A DNA stretch of 36,598 bases from Pseudomonadota bacterium (GCA_030538605.1 JAUNTQ010000028.1:1-36598), one strand, 5' to 3'; positions 25,425 to 34,697 are shown, counted from the first letter of the stretch. The notes: a model not told the origin generated them from the sequence alone. Numbers and translations: made by a program.

Positions 25425-27977
25425 TCAGCGCTTGACTTGCGCGGGCGCGTCGAGCCGCGCGGCCAGGGCGCGCACGCTGTCGGCGGTGTCGCTGGCTGTG
25501 GCCAGCGCGGCCAGCTCGGTGAGCAAGGCGGTGTCACATCCGCGCAGCGCGGCCTTGACGGGGGCAATGTCGCGCTGGCTCATCGACAGCTCGCGCACGC
25601 CCAGGCCGGTGAGGATGGCTGCGCCCAGCGGGTCGCCCGCGATGCCGCCGCACACGCCTACCCAGCAGCCGTGGCCGCGTGCCTGGGCGGCCTGCGCGCC
25701 TTGCACGGTGCGCTGGATCATGCGCAGCACGGCGGGGTGCAGGCTGTCGGCTTCGCGGGCCAGCTCGGGGTGCTGGCGGTCGACGGCCAGCACGTATTGC
25801 GTGAGGTCGTTGGTGCCGATGGAGAAAAAGTCCACCTGCATGGCGAGTTGATCGGCCATGACGGCGGCGGCAGGCACTTCCACCATGATGCCGATGGGCA
25901 CCACGGGTGCGCCGAGCTGCTGGCGGATGCGCTCGCAGTCGCTGCGCAGCGCGGTCACTTCGGCCAGGCTGGTGATCATGGGGAACATGATGGACAGCGC
26001 AGCGGCGGCGGTGCCGGTGCCTGCCTCTTTCGCGGCGCGGTAGATGGCGCGCAGTTGCGGCTCCAGCAAGTCGGGGCGGCGCAGCATGAGGCGGCTGCCG
26101 CGTATGCCGAGAAAGGGGTTTTCCTCGTGTGGCAGGTGCAGGTAGGGCACCTGCTTGTCGCCACCAATGTCGAGCGTGCGGATGATGAGCGGCTTGCCGC
26201 CCAGTGCCTGCACCATGTCCCGGTAGATGGCGTATTGCTCGTCCTCGGTGGGGGCGCTGTCGCGCTCCAGGTAGAGGAATTCGGTGCGCATCAGCCCCAC
26301 GCCTTCGGCCCCGGCAGCCAGCGCAGCGGGCACTTGCTCGGGGCGGTTGACGTTGGCCGCCACTTCCACGCGCACGCCGTCGCGGGTGGTGGCGGGCTGC
26401 AAGGCGCGCTCGGCGTTGGCGCGGGTTTGCGCCTGCTGGCGCTCGCGCCACTGGCGGGCGCTGGCCAGATCGGCTTCGTCCAGTTGCCAGTACAGCCGCG
26501 CGCCGTCGCCGTCCACCACCACGGGCGTGCCGTCTGGCAAGTCGAGCAGCGCGCTGCCTGCGGCCACCAGCGCGGGCAGGCCCAGCGTGCGGGCGATGAT
26601 GGCCGTGTGCGACGAGGGGCCGCCCTGCGCCGTGCACAGCGCGGCCACGCGGCGCACGTCAAGCGCGGCGGTGTCGCTGGGGGTGAGGTCGGTTGCGGCG
26701 ATGACGAGGTGCTCGCCGTCTTGCGGCGCGTCCTCGTGCCGCGCCAGCTCGGGGGCCAGCTTGCCCAGCACGCGCTGGCCCACGTCGCGCAAGTCGGCGG
26801 CACGGGCGGCCAGCACGGGGTTGCCCAGCGCGGCCAGTTGCGTGGCCACGTGTTCGATGGCGTGGTGCCAGCTATGGGCCACGCCGTGGCCTTGCACCAT
26901 GCGCTGGCAGGCGTGGGTGAGCAGGTCGGTGTCGCCCAGCAGCTCTGCCTGCGCGCGAAAGATGCCGCCTTCAGCCGCGCCAATGCGGCGGGCGGTGTCA
27001 CCGGCCAGTTGCAGCAGCTCGGCGCGGGTGTCGGTCAGGGCGGCATCGAGCAGGTCTGCGCCCTCATGCAGCGCAATGGGCACATCGGGCACTTGCAGCG
27101 CGGCGGCGCGGCGCACGCACAGCGTGCCCACGGCCAGGCCCGGGCTGGCGCTGATGGCTTGCAGCGACAGCGACTTGCCCGCGGGCTGCCAGGCGGCGCG
27201 CGGCGCGGTGGCTTGCTGCTGCCGGGCCTTGTCGGCCTCGGCCTGCTCGGCGTTTGTCAGGCGCTCCATCACGCCTTTGAGCGCGACCAGCGCGGCGGCA
27301 GCGTCGGAGCCTTCGGCAGACACGCGCACCGTCTGGCCGTGGGCTATGCCCAGTTGCAGCAGGGCGATGAGGTTCTTGCCATCGCCCACCTCGCTGCCGC
27401 TGCGCACGCGCACGCTGGCGGCAAAGCGGCGCGCGGCCTCTACCCATTGCTGGGCAGGGCGCGCGTGCAGGCCGTTGGGGTAGGGCATCGTCCAGTCGAA
27501 GCCCTGCGCGTAATCGGCTTGCGGCGCGGCGGGCGCGGCGGCGGGGGCTTGCTCGAGCGCGGCGAGGATGTCGCCTGCGTCTTGCGTGGTGGCCAGACGC
27601 TGCAAGGTGGCTTCGTCTTGCAGCAGGCGCGTGAGCCGCCGCAGCAGCGAAAGGTGTTCGTCAGACTGTGCGGCAATGGCGAAGATGAGGTGCGCTGTCT
27701 GCCCCGCGTTCCAGGCCACGCCGCCGGGCACTTGCAGCACGGCAATGCCGGTCTTGCGGATCATGTGGCGGTCGGCAATGACCCCGTGCGGAATGGCCAC
27801 GCCGTGGCCCAAAAACGTGTTGGCCGCCTGCTCGCGCGCCAGCAGGCTGTCGATGTAGGCCGGGGCAATGTGTCCCGCATCGGCCAGCAGTTGCCCCGCC
27901 TGGCGAATGGCGGCAACCTTGTCGGCAGGGGCAGCGCCCAGTTGAATCAGCTCACGGCTGACCAGTGGATTGGACAT
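25425..27977 (-). CDS. fruB: Fructose PTS EIIA-HPr-EI fusion protein (FruB/multiphosphoryl transfer protein)
   Basis: This 850-aa protein carries the whole soluble phosphorelay from phosphoenolpyruvate to FruA. The domains in order are EIIA(Fru) with His64 (VAIPHG), HPr with His171 (PNGLHARPAQ), and Enzyme I with His457 (GGPSSHTAIIARTLGLPALV) and a C-terminal PEP-binding barrel with the GVCGGIAGDP segment. An Ala/Pro/Gln linker (about 143-158) separates EIIA and HPr. The HPr regulatory Ser position reads GKNLIALLQLG, with Asn, so HPr-kinase control is not expected. AGAGGAG precedes the ATG. It heads the fruB-fruK-fruA operon, and no fruR-like regulator is in the window. Confidence 0.96.
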   Translation of the reverse strand: MSNPLVSRELIQLGAAPADKVAAIRQAGQLLADAGHIAPAYIDSLLAREQAANTFLGHGVAIPHGVIADRHMIRKTGIAVLQVPGGVAWNAGQTAHLIFAIAAQSDEHLSLLRRLTRLLQDEATLQRLATTQDAGDILAALEQAPAAAPAAPQADYAQGFDWTMPYPNGLHARPAQQWVEAARRFAASVRVRSGSEVGDGKNLIALLQLGIAHGQTVRVSAEGSDAAAALVALKGVMERLTNAEQAEADKARQQQATAPRAAWQPAGKSLSLQAISASPGLAVGTLCVRRAAALQVPDVPIALHEGADLLDAALTDTRAELLQLAGDTARRIGAAEGGIFRAQAELLGDTDLLTHACQRMVQGHGVAHSWHHAIEHVATQLAALGNPVLAARAADLRDVGQRVLGKLAPELARHEDAPQDGEHLVIAATDLTPSDTAALDVRRVAALCTAQGGPSSHTAIIARTLGLPALVAAGSALLDLPDGTPVVVDGDGARLYWQLDEADLASARQWRERQQAQTRANAERALQPATTRDGVRVEVAANVNRPEQVPAALAAGAEGVGLMRTEFLYLERDSAPTEDEQYAIYRDMVQALGGKPLIIRTLDIGGDKQVPYLHLPHEENPFLGIRGSRLMLRRPDLLEPQLRAIYRAAKEAGTGTAAAALSIMFPMITSLAEVTALRSDCERIRQQLGAPVVPIGIMVEVPAAAVMADQLAMQVDFFSIGTNDLTQYVLAVDRQHPELAREADSLHPAVLRMIQRTVQGAQAAQARGHGCWVGVCGGIAGDPLGAAILTGLGVRELSMSQRDIAPVKAALRGCDTALLTELAALATASDTADSVRALAARLDAPAQVKR

Positions 27978-28049
27978 GGTGCAGTCTCCTCTGAAAGCAC
28001 AGTCTATCCGCAGCGCTGGCTTGCAGACAGCGTGTACGATGCTGCAGGG

Positions 28050-28148
28050 TAATAAAAAATAATAGCTATTTGCATAGGTTATAAATCAACTTCAATAATA
28101 TTTATATTGAAAATAATGTATATGCTGCGCAAATAGCTATCAAAATAA
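28050..28148. repeat. AT-rich two-tier palindrome (copy 5 of 6, divergent)
   Basis: Core arms ATAGCTATTTGC (28062-28073) and GCAAATAGCTAT (28129-28140) are perfect over 12 bp, with looser AT-rich extensions. The inner stem TTCAATA (28091-28097) pairs with TATTGAA (28105-28111). It lies in the 306-base divergent gap between fruB and the MFS gene, so it cannot end either transcript in the usual way. The rest of this gap shows no clear promoter. Confidence 0.8.
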
Positions 28149-28283
28149 TTTCAACCAGCACACCCCGCTGGCCCATGACGCCCGGTCTTGCTGCCTTCGC
28201 TCCGGGCGAAGGCAGGCCACCGTCGCGGCTGTCAGGGCTGCCCGTCGGTGCACGCACGCGCGCAGTGCGTACCATCTGTTCTC

Positions 28284-29486
28284 ATGTCTTCTGATGCTCC
28301 CGTCCCCGTGCCACTGCGCGACGACGCCAAGGTGATCGGCCTGGTGGGTCTGGCCCATGCCAGCTCGCACTTTGCGCACCTGCTGCTGCCGCCGCTGTTT
28401 CCCATTTTCATGAGCGAGTTCGGCGTGGGCTTTGCCCAGCTGGGTTTCCTGATGACGGTGTTTTTCATCGTCTCGGGCACGGGGCAGGCGTCGGCCGGTT
28501 TTCTGGTCGATCGGGTGGGCGCGCGACCGGTGATGGTGGCCTCGTTCGTGTGCTTTATCGCCGCGTGCCTGGCGGGCTACTGGGCACAGAGCTACGCGGG
28601 GCTGATGCTGGTGGCCGTGCTGGCGGGGCTGGGCAATGCGCCGTTTCACCCGGTGGACTTTTCCATTCTCAACCAGCGCGTGTCGCCCGCGCGCCTGGGC
28701 TACGCTTTCAGCGCGCATGGCCTCAGCGGCAACCTGGGCTGGGCGCTGACGCCGGTGTTTTTGCTGTTTTTCACCGCCTGGCAGGGCTGGCGCTCGGGCT
28801 ATCTGGCGGCGGCGGTGATGTATGCGCTCATCCTTGCCGTGCTGCTGGCAGGGCGCGCGCACCTGAAAACCGAGGTCGTGTGCCGCGCGCCCGATGCGCC
28901 GCGGGGCAGCGACGTGGCGTTTCTGAAGCTGTCCGTGGTGTGGTGGTGTTTTGCGTTCTTTCTGCTCTCCACCATGACGCTGGCCGTGGTGCAGGGCTTT
29001 GCCCCCTCCATCATGAAAGCCATGCACGGCGTGAGCTTCGAGGCGGCCACGGCCGTCATCACCGCCTACATGCTCTGCGGCGCGGCAGGTATGTTCGTGG
29101 GCGGCCTCGTGGCCGCGCGCATGCCGGCGGCCAGCGACCGCGTGGTGGCCTGGGCCATGGGCGCAGGCGCGGTGCTGATCGTGGCCGCCGCCACTGGCTG
29201 GCTGGGCGGCTTCGGCTCGATGGCGGTGCTGGCCGCCAGTGGCTTTGCCATTGGCATTGGCGGCCCCAGCCGCGACATGATGATCAAGAAAGCCGCCCCC
29301 CAGGGTGCCACGGGCCGCGTGTACGGCACCGTGTATTCGGGCCTGGATATCGGCTTTGCCCTTGCGCCGCTGATTTATGGCGCGTTCATGGACCGGGGCT
29401 GGTACGCCACCACGCTGGCGCTGGCGGCGGTGTTCCTCACGCTGTCGGTGGTGGCCGCGCTGGGCGTGGGGCGGCGCACGGCATGA
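28284..29486 (+). CDS. MFS transporter, 12 membrane helices
   Basis: A 400-aa major facilitator protein with about 12 hydrophobic helices. The N-terminus MSSDAPVPVPLRDDAKVIGLVGLAHASSHFAHLLLPPLFP and the GFLVDRVGARPVM loop match MFS motif A. The helix-1 HxxxH pattern resembles the Fsr-like efflux branch. The ATG at 28284 is chosen because the upstream frame has no helix and overlaps the repeat region; no clear Shine-Dalgarno sequence is present. The amidohydrolase gene begins 34 bases downstream, so the pair may be co-transcribed. The substrate is unknown. Confidence 0.87.
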   Translation: MSSDAPVPVPLRDDAKVIGLVGLAHASSHFAHLLLPPLFPIFMSEFGVGFAQLGFLMTVFFIVSGTGQASAGFLVDRVGARPVMVASFVCFIAACLAGYWAQSYAGLMLVAVLAGLGNAPFHPVDFSILNQRVSPARLGYAFSAHGLSGNLGWALTPVFLLFFTAWQGWRSGYLAAAVMYALILAVLLAGRAHLKTEVVCRAPDAPRGSDVAFLKLSVVWWCFAFFLLSTMTLAVVQGFAPSIMKAMHGVSFEAATAVITAYMLCGAAGMFVGGLVAARMPAASDRVVAWAMGAGAVLIVAAATGWLGGFGSMAVLAASGFAIGIGGPSRDMMIKKAAPQGATGRVYGTVYSGLDIGFALAPLIYGAFMDRGWYATTLALAAVFLTLSVVAALGVGRRTA

Positions 29487-29520
29487 TCGCCCGCGCCCTT
29501 TGCTGATTTTTTTTTGCGCC

Positions 29521-30768
29521 ATGCACCTGACCCTGTTCAAGAACGTCCACGTCGTCGATGTGCGCAGCGGTCAGCTGCTGGAAGACCACCACGTGCTGGT
29601 CGAGGGCGAGGCGATCCGCGAAGTCTCCGAGCAGCCCATCACCTCAAACGCCGCCCGCACCATAGACGGCGCGGGCCGCACGCTGATGCCGGGGCTGATC
29701 GATTGCCACGTACACGTCACCGCCTCGCACATCAACTTCGGGCTGCTGGCGCAGACGCCCCACACCCTGCTGGCCTATCGCGCGCTGCCCATCTTGCGCG
29801 GCATGCTGCGGCGCGGCTTCACCACGGTGCGCGATGCGGGCGGGGCCGACTGGGCCTTGAAGCAGGCGCTGGAAGACGGTGTGGACGGCACCGTGATGGG
29901 CCCGCGCCTGTTCGTCAGCGGCTCGCCGCTCAGCCCCACGGGCGGGCATGGCGACTTTCGGCCCCGCTCGGGCCGCTTGCAGCCGGTGGGTTGCAGCTGC
30001 CACCAGCTGGCGGGCACGCGCGTGGTCGATGGCGTGGACGCCGTGCGCCAGGCGGTGCGCGAGCAGATGCAGATGGGGGCCGACCAGATCAAGATCATGT
30101 CCAGCGGCGGCGTGGCATCGCCCACCGACCCGGTGAACGCACTGGGCTACTCGCTGGACGAGACGCGCGCCATCGTCGATGAGGCCGCTGCGCGCCACAC
30201 CTACGTGCTGGCGCACGCCTACACGCCCGAGGCCATTCGCCGCGCGGTGGCATGTGGCGTGCGCAGCATCGAACACGGCAACCTGATCGACGCACCCACC
30301 GCCGCGCTGATGGCCGAGCGCAGCGCGTTTGCCGTGCCCACGCTCGTCACCTATGAAGCGCTGGCCGAGGACGGTGCGCGCCTGGGCCTGCCGCGCGAGA
30401 GCGTGGCCAAGATCGAGCAGGTGCGCGAGGCGGGCCTGCGGTCGCTGGAAATCTTCAAGGCCGCCGGCGTGAAGATGGCGCTGGGCACCGACCTGCTGGG
30501 CGAATCGCACACGCGGCAAAGCGACGAGCTGCGCATCCGCGCACAGGTGCTGTCCAAGCTGGAAGTGCTGCAAAGCGCCACGCTGGTGGGCGCCGAGCTG
30601 CTGGGCCAACAAGGCGTGCTGGGTGAAGTCACGCCCGGCGCGCGCGCCGACTTGCTGCTGGTGGATGGCAACCCGCTGCATGACCTGGCCTGCCTGGCTG
30701 GCCAGGGCGAGCGCCTGGCGCTGGTGATGCAGGGCGGGCAGGTGCGGGTGAACGCGCTGGGCGCATGA
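29521..30768 (+). CDS. Metal-dependent amidohydrolase (imidazolonepropionase/prolidase-like)
   Basis: A 415-aa amidohydrolase-superfamily enzyme of the COG1228 type. All metal-site residues are visible: His63 and His65 (DCHVHV), the carboxylated Lys191 (QIKIMSSGG), His232 (LAHAYTPEA), His252 (SIEHGN) and Asp324 (LGTDLLG). This is a binuclear site. Relatives hydrolyse dipeptides such as Xaa-Pro/Xaa-Arg or cyclic amides. The ATG at 29521 follows a T-rich stretch; the longer frame overlaps the MFS gene. The upstream transporter could import its substrate or export its product. Confidence 0.9.
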   Translation: MHLTLFKNVHVVDVRSGQLLEDHHVLVEGEAIREVSEQPITSNAARTIDGAGRTLMPGLIDCHVHVTASHINFGLLAQTPHTLLAYRALPILRGMLRRGFTTVRDAGGADWALKQALEDGVDGTVMGPRLFVSGSPLSPTGGHGDFRPRSGRLQPVGCSCHQLAGTRVVDGVDAVRQAVREQMQMGADQIKIMSSGGVASPTDPVNALGYSLDETRAIVDEAAARHTYVLAHAYTPEAIRRAVACGVRSIEHGNLIDAPTAALMAERSAFAVPTLVTYEALAEDGARLGLPRESVAKIEQVREAGLRSLEIFKAAGVKMALGTDLLGESHTRQSDELRIRAQVLSKLEVLQSATLVGAELLGQQGVLGEVTPGARADLLLVDGNPLHDLACLAGQGERLALVMQGGQVRVNALGA

Positions 30769-30771
30769 AAA

Positions 30772-30799
30772 AAACCCCGTTGCCGAGGCGACGGGGTTT
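30772..30799. terminator. Bidirectional intrinsic terminator
   Basis: AAACCCCGT (30772-30780) pairs with ACGGGGTTT (30791-30799). A run of seven A to the left gives a T-tail for minus-strand transcripts, so it best serves the binding-protein gene at 31169. The + strand has only a short T-run, which also follows the amidohydrolase stop. Confidence 0.75.
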
Positions 30800-30874
30800 C
30801 AAGAAGCAAACAAGCCACGACGCTTGCCTGGAAAACGCAAGGCCATCGCATTGAAGATGCCCTGCGACATCCTT

Positions 30875-30957
30875 GTAGGCTGGGTAGAGCGAAGCGAAAC
30901 CCAGCAAACCGGCCTCGCAAAAACGCTGGGTTTCGCCTTCGGCTCTACCCAGCCTAC
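30875..30957. repeat. GC-rich hairpin repeat, GCTGGGTTTCGCC family (copy c)
   Basis: The left arm GTAGGCTGGGTAGAGC, GAAGCGAAACCCAGC (30875-30905) pairs with 30925-30957. The loop differs from copies a and b, and the AAGATGTGTGCAT tail is missing. It lies in the 400-base gap 30769-31168 between convergent genes. Confidence 0.85.
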
Positions 30958-30975
30958 GAGGCTGCAAATCGGAAG

Positions 30976-31042
30976 GCCGCGGAGCAGGCCATTCCAAGGC
31001 CGCCCGAGCCGGGGTTTCCCGGGCGAGCAGCGGCGTCCCCCT
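30976..31042. repeat. Intergenic direct repeat, CCGCCCGAGCCGGGGTTTCC family (copy 2)
   Basis: The partner of 18696-18764. It is followed to 31168 by GC-rich sequence with small inverted units (GAAGGGG/CCCCTTC, GAGCCGTCGCC/GGCGACGAGC) in which I see no gene. Confidence 0.8.
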
Positions 31043-31168
31043 TCCCGAAGAGAGAAGGGGCTGAGGCCCGTGGCTCCAAGCCTGCTTGCGCAGGTTTGGA
31101 CGGGCCGAAGAGCCGTCGCCTCTGGCGACGAGCGCGGTGGCGAGCGTCAGCGCCTCAGGGGGATGCTC

Positions 31169-32755
31169 TTATTTCACGGTCGTCCACTGCGGCATGGGCC
31201 GGTCGTCGGCGCGGTGCACGGTGGTCACGTTCTTGCGCATGGCCCAGGGGCGGATCTGGTCGTGCAGGGGCAGGTAGTTGTAGTCGTCTTTCACGGTTTG
31301 CAGCACTTCGTGAATCATGGCGTTGCGCTTGGCTTCGTCCATCTCGACCTTGATCTGCTGAACCAGCGCGTCGATCTTCGGGTTGCTCATGCGGCCGTTG
31401 TTGAAGTTGCCGGCCGCGCCGCCCTTGCCGTCCACCGTGCTGATGAGCGAGTCGATCGAGTACAGCGCGTCGAACGTGGCCACGCCCCAGCCCAGCATGT
31501 AGGCGCTGACTTCGTAGCGCTGGATCTTGCCGACGTGAATGGCCATCGGGTTGGTGAGCAGCCGCGTCTTGACGCCGATGCGCGACCACATGGCGGTGAC
31601 GGCCTGGCAGATCTGCTCGTCGTTGACGTAGCGGTCGTTGGGGCAGTCCAGCGTCAGCTCGAAGCCCTGCGGGTAGCCCGCGTCGGCCAGCAGCTTTTTG
31701 GCGCCTTCCACGTCGAACTTGGCGGCGCGCTGGCCCAGCTCTTTCGTCCAGCCGTTGACCATGGGGGCGATCATGGTGCCGGTGGGTGTGCCCAGCCCGC
31801 GCATCACGTTGCGCTCGATGGCGGCCATGTCTACCGCCTGGTAGAGCGCCTGGCGCACGCGCTTGTCTTTCAGCGGGTTCTTGCCCTTGACGTTGCTGCC
31901 CAGCAGCTCGTCGCGGTGCTGGTCGAAGCCGAGGAACATGGTGCGGTTTTCGGGCGCTTCGATCACGCGGATGTTGGCGTCGCGCTTGATGCGCTCCAGG
32001 TCTTGCACGGGTGGATCCACCACGAAGTCGACCTGGCCCGTGAGGAGCGCGGCCGAGCGCGTGGCAGCTGATTTGATGGGGGTGAACACCACCTCTTCGA
32101 CGTTGCCCCTGGGCTTGTCCCACCAGTCGGGGTTTTTCTTGAGCGTGGTGCGGGTGTCGGGCTGCCAGGACACGAGCATGAAGGGGCCGGTGCCGTTGGC
32201 GTTGCGCGAGGCGAAGTTCTCTTCCTTGGCCTTGAAGTCCTGTGCCTTGGTGGCGTTGTTTTTCTCGGCCCAGGCCTTGTTCATGATGCGCGCCTCGACC
32301 AGCTCGCGCAGCACCACGGGGCTGGGGCCTTTGAGGATGACGTCGACGGTGTGCTCGTCCACCTTCTTGACCTCTTGCACGCTTTGCGTGGCCGAGGTGA
32401 GGTTGGACGGCGGCGTCATGGTGCGGGCGAGGGAGAAGACCACGTCGTCGGCGGTGAAGGGTGCGCCGTCGTGGAATTTGACGCCCTTGCGCAATTCGAA
32501 GCGCAGCTGCGTGGGGCTGATGAAAGTCCACTTGGTGGCCAGCGCGGGCTCGATCTGGAACTTGTCGTTGTAGCGGATCAGCGGCTCGTACACCATCTGC
32601 TGATAGGCCAGCGTGGTCTGGTGGTTCTGGCCAGCGGGGTCGAAGGTGAGGATGTCGTTGGCACCGGCAATGCGCAGCGTGGCCGCGTGCGACGCGCCTG
32701 CCAGCGCGAACGCGGCCAGCGCCACGGCGCCAAGGGCAAAGGTGGGACGGAACAT
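31169..32755 (-). CDS. Periplasmic solute-binding protein of a peptide ABC transporter (family 5)
   Basis: A 528-aa DppA/OppA-type binding protein. From the ATG at 32755 the signal peptide is MFRPTFALGAVALAAFALAGASHA, followed by ATLRIAGANDILTFDPAGQNHQTT. Family segments are visible: LRFELRKGVKFHDGAPFTADDVVFSL near 95-120, and DKRVRQALYQAVDMAAI. Dipeptides, oligopeptides or other substrates such as opines are possible. No permease or ATPase gene is adjacent, so partners must be elsewhere. It is divergent from the ThDP enzyme, with a palindrome in between, and ends at a terminator after 400 bases. Confidence 0.9.
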   Translation of the reverse strand: MFRPTFALGAVALAAFALAGASHAATLRIAGANDILTFDPAGQNHQTTLAYQQMVYEPLIRYNDKFQIEPALATKWTFISPTQLRFELRKGVKFHDGAPFTADDVVFSLARTMTPPSNLTSATQSVQEVKKVDEHTVDVILKGPSPVVLRELVEARIMNKAWAEKNNATKAQDFKAKEENFASRNANGTGPFMLVSWQPDTRTTLKKNPDWWDKPRGNVEEVVFTPIKSAATRSAALLTGQVDFVVDPPVQDLERIKRDANIRVIEAPENRTMFLGFDQHRDELLGSNVKGKNPLKDKRVRQALYQAVDMAAIERNVMRGLGTPTGTMIAPMVNGWTKELGQRAAKFDVEGAKKLLADAGYPQGFELTLDCPNDRYVNDEQICQAVTAMWSRIGVKTRLLTNPMAIHVGKIQRYEVSAYMLGWGVATFDALYSIDSLISTVDGKGGAAGNFNNGRMSNPKIDALVQQIKVEMDEAKRNAMIHEVLQTVKDDYNYLPLHDQIRPWAMRKNVTTVHRADDRPMPQWTTVK

Positions 32756-32845
32756 GGGTAAGGCCTTTTCAGTCAAGTGTGAGGAAGGACAATGTTACAA
32801 GTGCGTGACCACCCGTGCGCATGGCATGTGGCCATTCGCCTGAAA

Positions 32846-32941
32846 ATAAAAAGTGAGCTTCTTGCGTACGTTTTAAATTGATTTCAGATGGTTTTATATC
32901 TGAAACTGTTTCATAAATTACGCAAGCAGCTCACTTTTTAT
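32846..32941. repeat. AT-rich two-tier palindrome (copy 6 of 6)
   Basis: The 23-bp arms at 32846-32868 (ATAAAAAGTGAGC, TTCTTGCGTA) and 32919-32941 match at 22 positions. The inner stem TTTCAGAT (32882-32889) pairs with ATCTGAAA (32898-32905). It lies in a divergent 244-base gap, so it must sit inside or beside the promoter region of one or both genes. The arms closely match copy 2 at 10270. Confidence 0.9.
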
Positions 32942-32999
32942 CAATACATCGCTGTGGCCCAGGGCAGGCCAGCGTCAGGCGTTCGGAGGGTGTTCAATA

Positions 33000-34697
33000 A
33001 TGCCCCGCATGACCCAACGCATCGCAGGCCACCTTCTCGTTGAATGCCTTCTGGCCCAGGGCGTCACCCATGCGTTCGGCGTGCCGGGCGAAAGCTATCT
33101 GGCCGTGCTGGACGGGTTTTATGCCCACCGCGACCAGATCGACTTCATCGTCTGCCGCCAGGAAGGCGGCGCAGCCTTCATGGCCGAGGCGCACGGCAAG
33201 CTCACGCGCCAGCCCGGCGTGTGCTTCGTCACCCGCGGGCCGGGGGCGACGAATGCGAGCATTGGCGTACACACGGCATCGCAAGACTCCACGCCTATGG
33301 TGTTGTTCGTGGGCGATGTGGCCAGCGACCAGCGCGACCGCGAGGCGTTTCAGGAAGTGGGCTACGGCGACTTCTTCGGCGCGTTCGGCATGGCCAAGCG
33401 GGTGGAGCGCATCGACAGCGCCGAGCGCCTGCCCGAATACGTGGCGCGCGCCTTTGCCACCGCGCTCAATGGCCGCCCTGGCCCGGTGGTGCTGGTGCTG
33501 CCCGAAGACATGCTCACCCAAGCCGTGCCCGATGACCTGAGGCCCATGCCGCGCTGGCAGCCGCCTGCCTATCAGCCTGCGCCGCAGGCCATGCATGAGC
33601 TGCGCGAAATGCTCTCAAAAGCAAAGCGCCCCATCGTCATCGCCGGTGGCGGCGGCTGGACGCCCGAGGCCGCGCGCGATTTGCAGGCCTTTGCCGAAAC
33701 CTGGCACCTGCCCGTGGGCAACGCCATGCGTTTTCAGGACACCTTTGACAACCGCCACCCGCTGTATGCGGGCGACGTGGGCATTGCCATCAACCCCCGG
33801 CTGGGCCAGCGAATCACCGATGCGGATCTCATCCTCGCCATCGGCCCGCGCCTGGGCGAGATGACCACCAGCGGCTACCGCCTGCTGTGCGTGCCGCGCC
33901 CGAAGCAGCAGCTCATCCATATCCACGCCAGCGCCGAGGAGCTGGGCCGCGTCTACCAGCCCGACCTGGCCCTGTGCGCCAGCCTGCCCGCCGCCGCCGC
34001 CGCGCTGGCCGCGCTGGCCGCACCGGCCGATGTGCCGTGGCGCGACTGGACGCAGGCCGTGCATGCCGACCACCTCGCCAACATGCAGCCACAGGCGCTG
34101 CCCGGCCCGGTGGACATGCACGCCATCATCTGCACGCTGCAAAAGCTGCTGCCCGAAGACGCAGCGCTGACCAACGGCGCGGGCAACTTCGCCGGCTGGC
34201 TGCACCGCTACTTCCACTATCACGGCATTGCCAAAGGCCACAAGACGCAACTGGCCCCCACCAACGGCGCGATGGGCTATGGCGTGCCAGCCGGCATTGC
34301 CTGCGCCATCACCACCGGGCGGCTGGCCGTGACGTTTGCGGGCGACGGCGACTTTCTGATGAACGGGCAAGAGCTGGCCACTGCCCACCAATACGGCGCG
34401 CGCACCATCGTCATCGTGCTCAACAACGGCGTGTACGGCACTATCCGCATGCACCAGGCGCGCGACTACCCGCACCGCCAGGCCGGCACCGGGCTGGTCA
34501 ACCCCGACTTCGTGCAACTGGCGCAAAGCTACGGCTACGCGGGCGAGCGCGTGGTGGGCACCGACCAGTTCGAGCCCGCCCTGCGCGCCGCGCTGGCGCG
34601 TGAGAGCGGCACGCTGATCGAGGTGGTGCTGAGCGATCAGGTCATCACCACCCGCAGCACGCTGGCGGCCATCGAGGACAAGGACGGCAAGCGCTGA
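33000..34697 (+). CDS. Thiamine diphosphate-dependent enzyme, acetolactate synthase-like
   Basis: A 565-aa ThDP enzyme of the acetolactate synthase/decarboxylase superfamily. The N-terminal PYR domain has the catalytic Glu55 (CRQEGGAAFMAEAHG). The C-terminal PP domain has GDGDFLMNGQELATA (from residue 448) followed by a NN pair for Mg2+-ThDP binding (VLNNGVYG). The middle domain is the FAD/transhydrogenase-like fold. No small regulatory subunit gene follows, so it is probably not biosynthetic acetolactate synthase; a catabolic lyase or decarboxylase is more likely. GGAGGG sits 10 bases before the ATG. The substrate is unknown. Confidence 0.87.
   Translation: MPRMTQRIAGHLLVECLLAQGVTHAFGVPGESYLAVLDGFYAHRDQIDFIVCRQEGGAAFMAEAHGKLTRQPGVCFVTRGPGATNASIGVHTASQDSTPMVLFVGDVASDQRDREAFQEVGYGDFFGAFGMAKRVERIDSAERLPEYVARAFATALNGRPGPVVLVLPEDMLTQAVPDDLRPMPRWQPPAYQPAPQAMHELREMLSKAKRPIVIAGGGGWTPEAARDLQAFAETWHLPVGNAMRFQDTFDNRHPLYAGDVGIAINPRLGQRITDADLILAIGPRLGEMTTSGYRLLCVPRPKQQLIHIHASAEELGRVYQPDLALCASLPAAAAALAALAAPADVPWRDWTQAVHADHLANMQPQALPGPVDMHAIICTLQKLLPEDAALTNGAGNFAGWLHRYFHYHGIAKGHKTQLAPTNGAMGYGVPAGIACAITTGRLAVTFAGDGDFLMNGQELATAHQYGARTIVIVLNNGVYGTIRMHQARDYPHRQAGTGLVNPDFVQLAQSYGYAGERVVGTDQFEPALRAALARESGTLIEVVLSDQVITTRSTLAAIEDKDGKR

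Noticed and set aside
24882-28052. A 1056-codon open frame on the + strand opposite fruK and fruB
   Set aside because: It is the antisense shadow of a clear PTS fusion gene in GC-rich DNA; its translation is rich in Gly, Ala, His and Gln with no domain pattern.
33000-34697. Biosynthetic acetolactate synthase (ilvB)
   Set aside because: There is no ilvN-type small subunit or ilvC beside it, and the sequence fits the broader ThDP family equally well.
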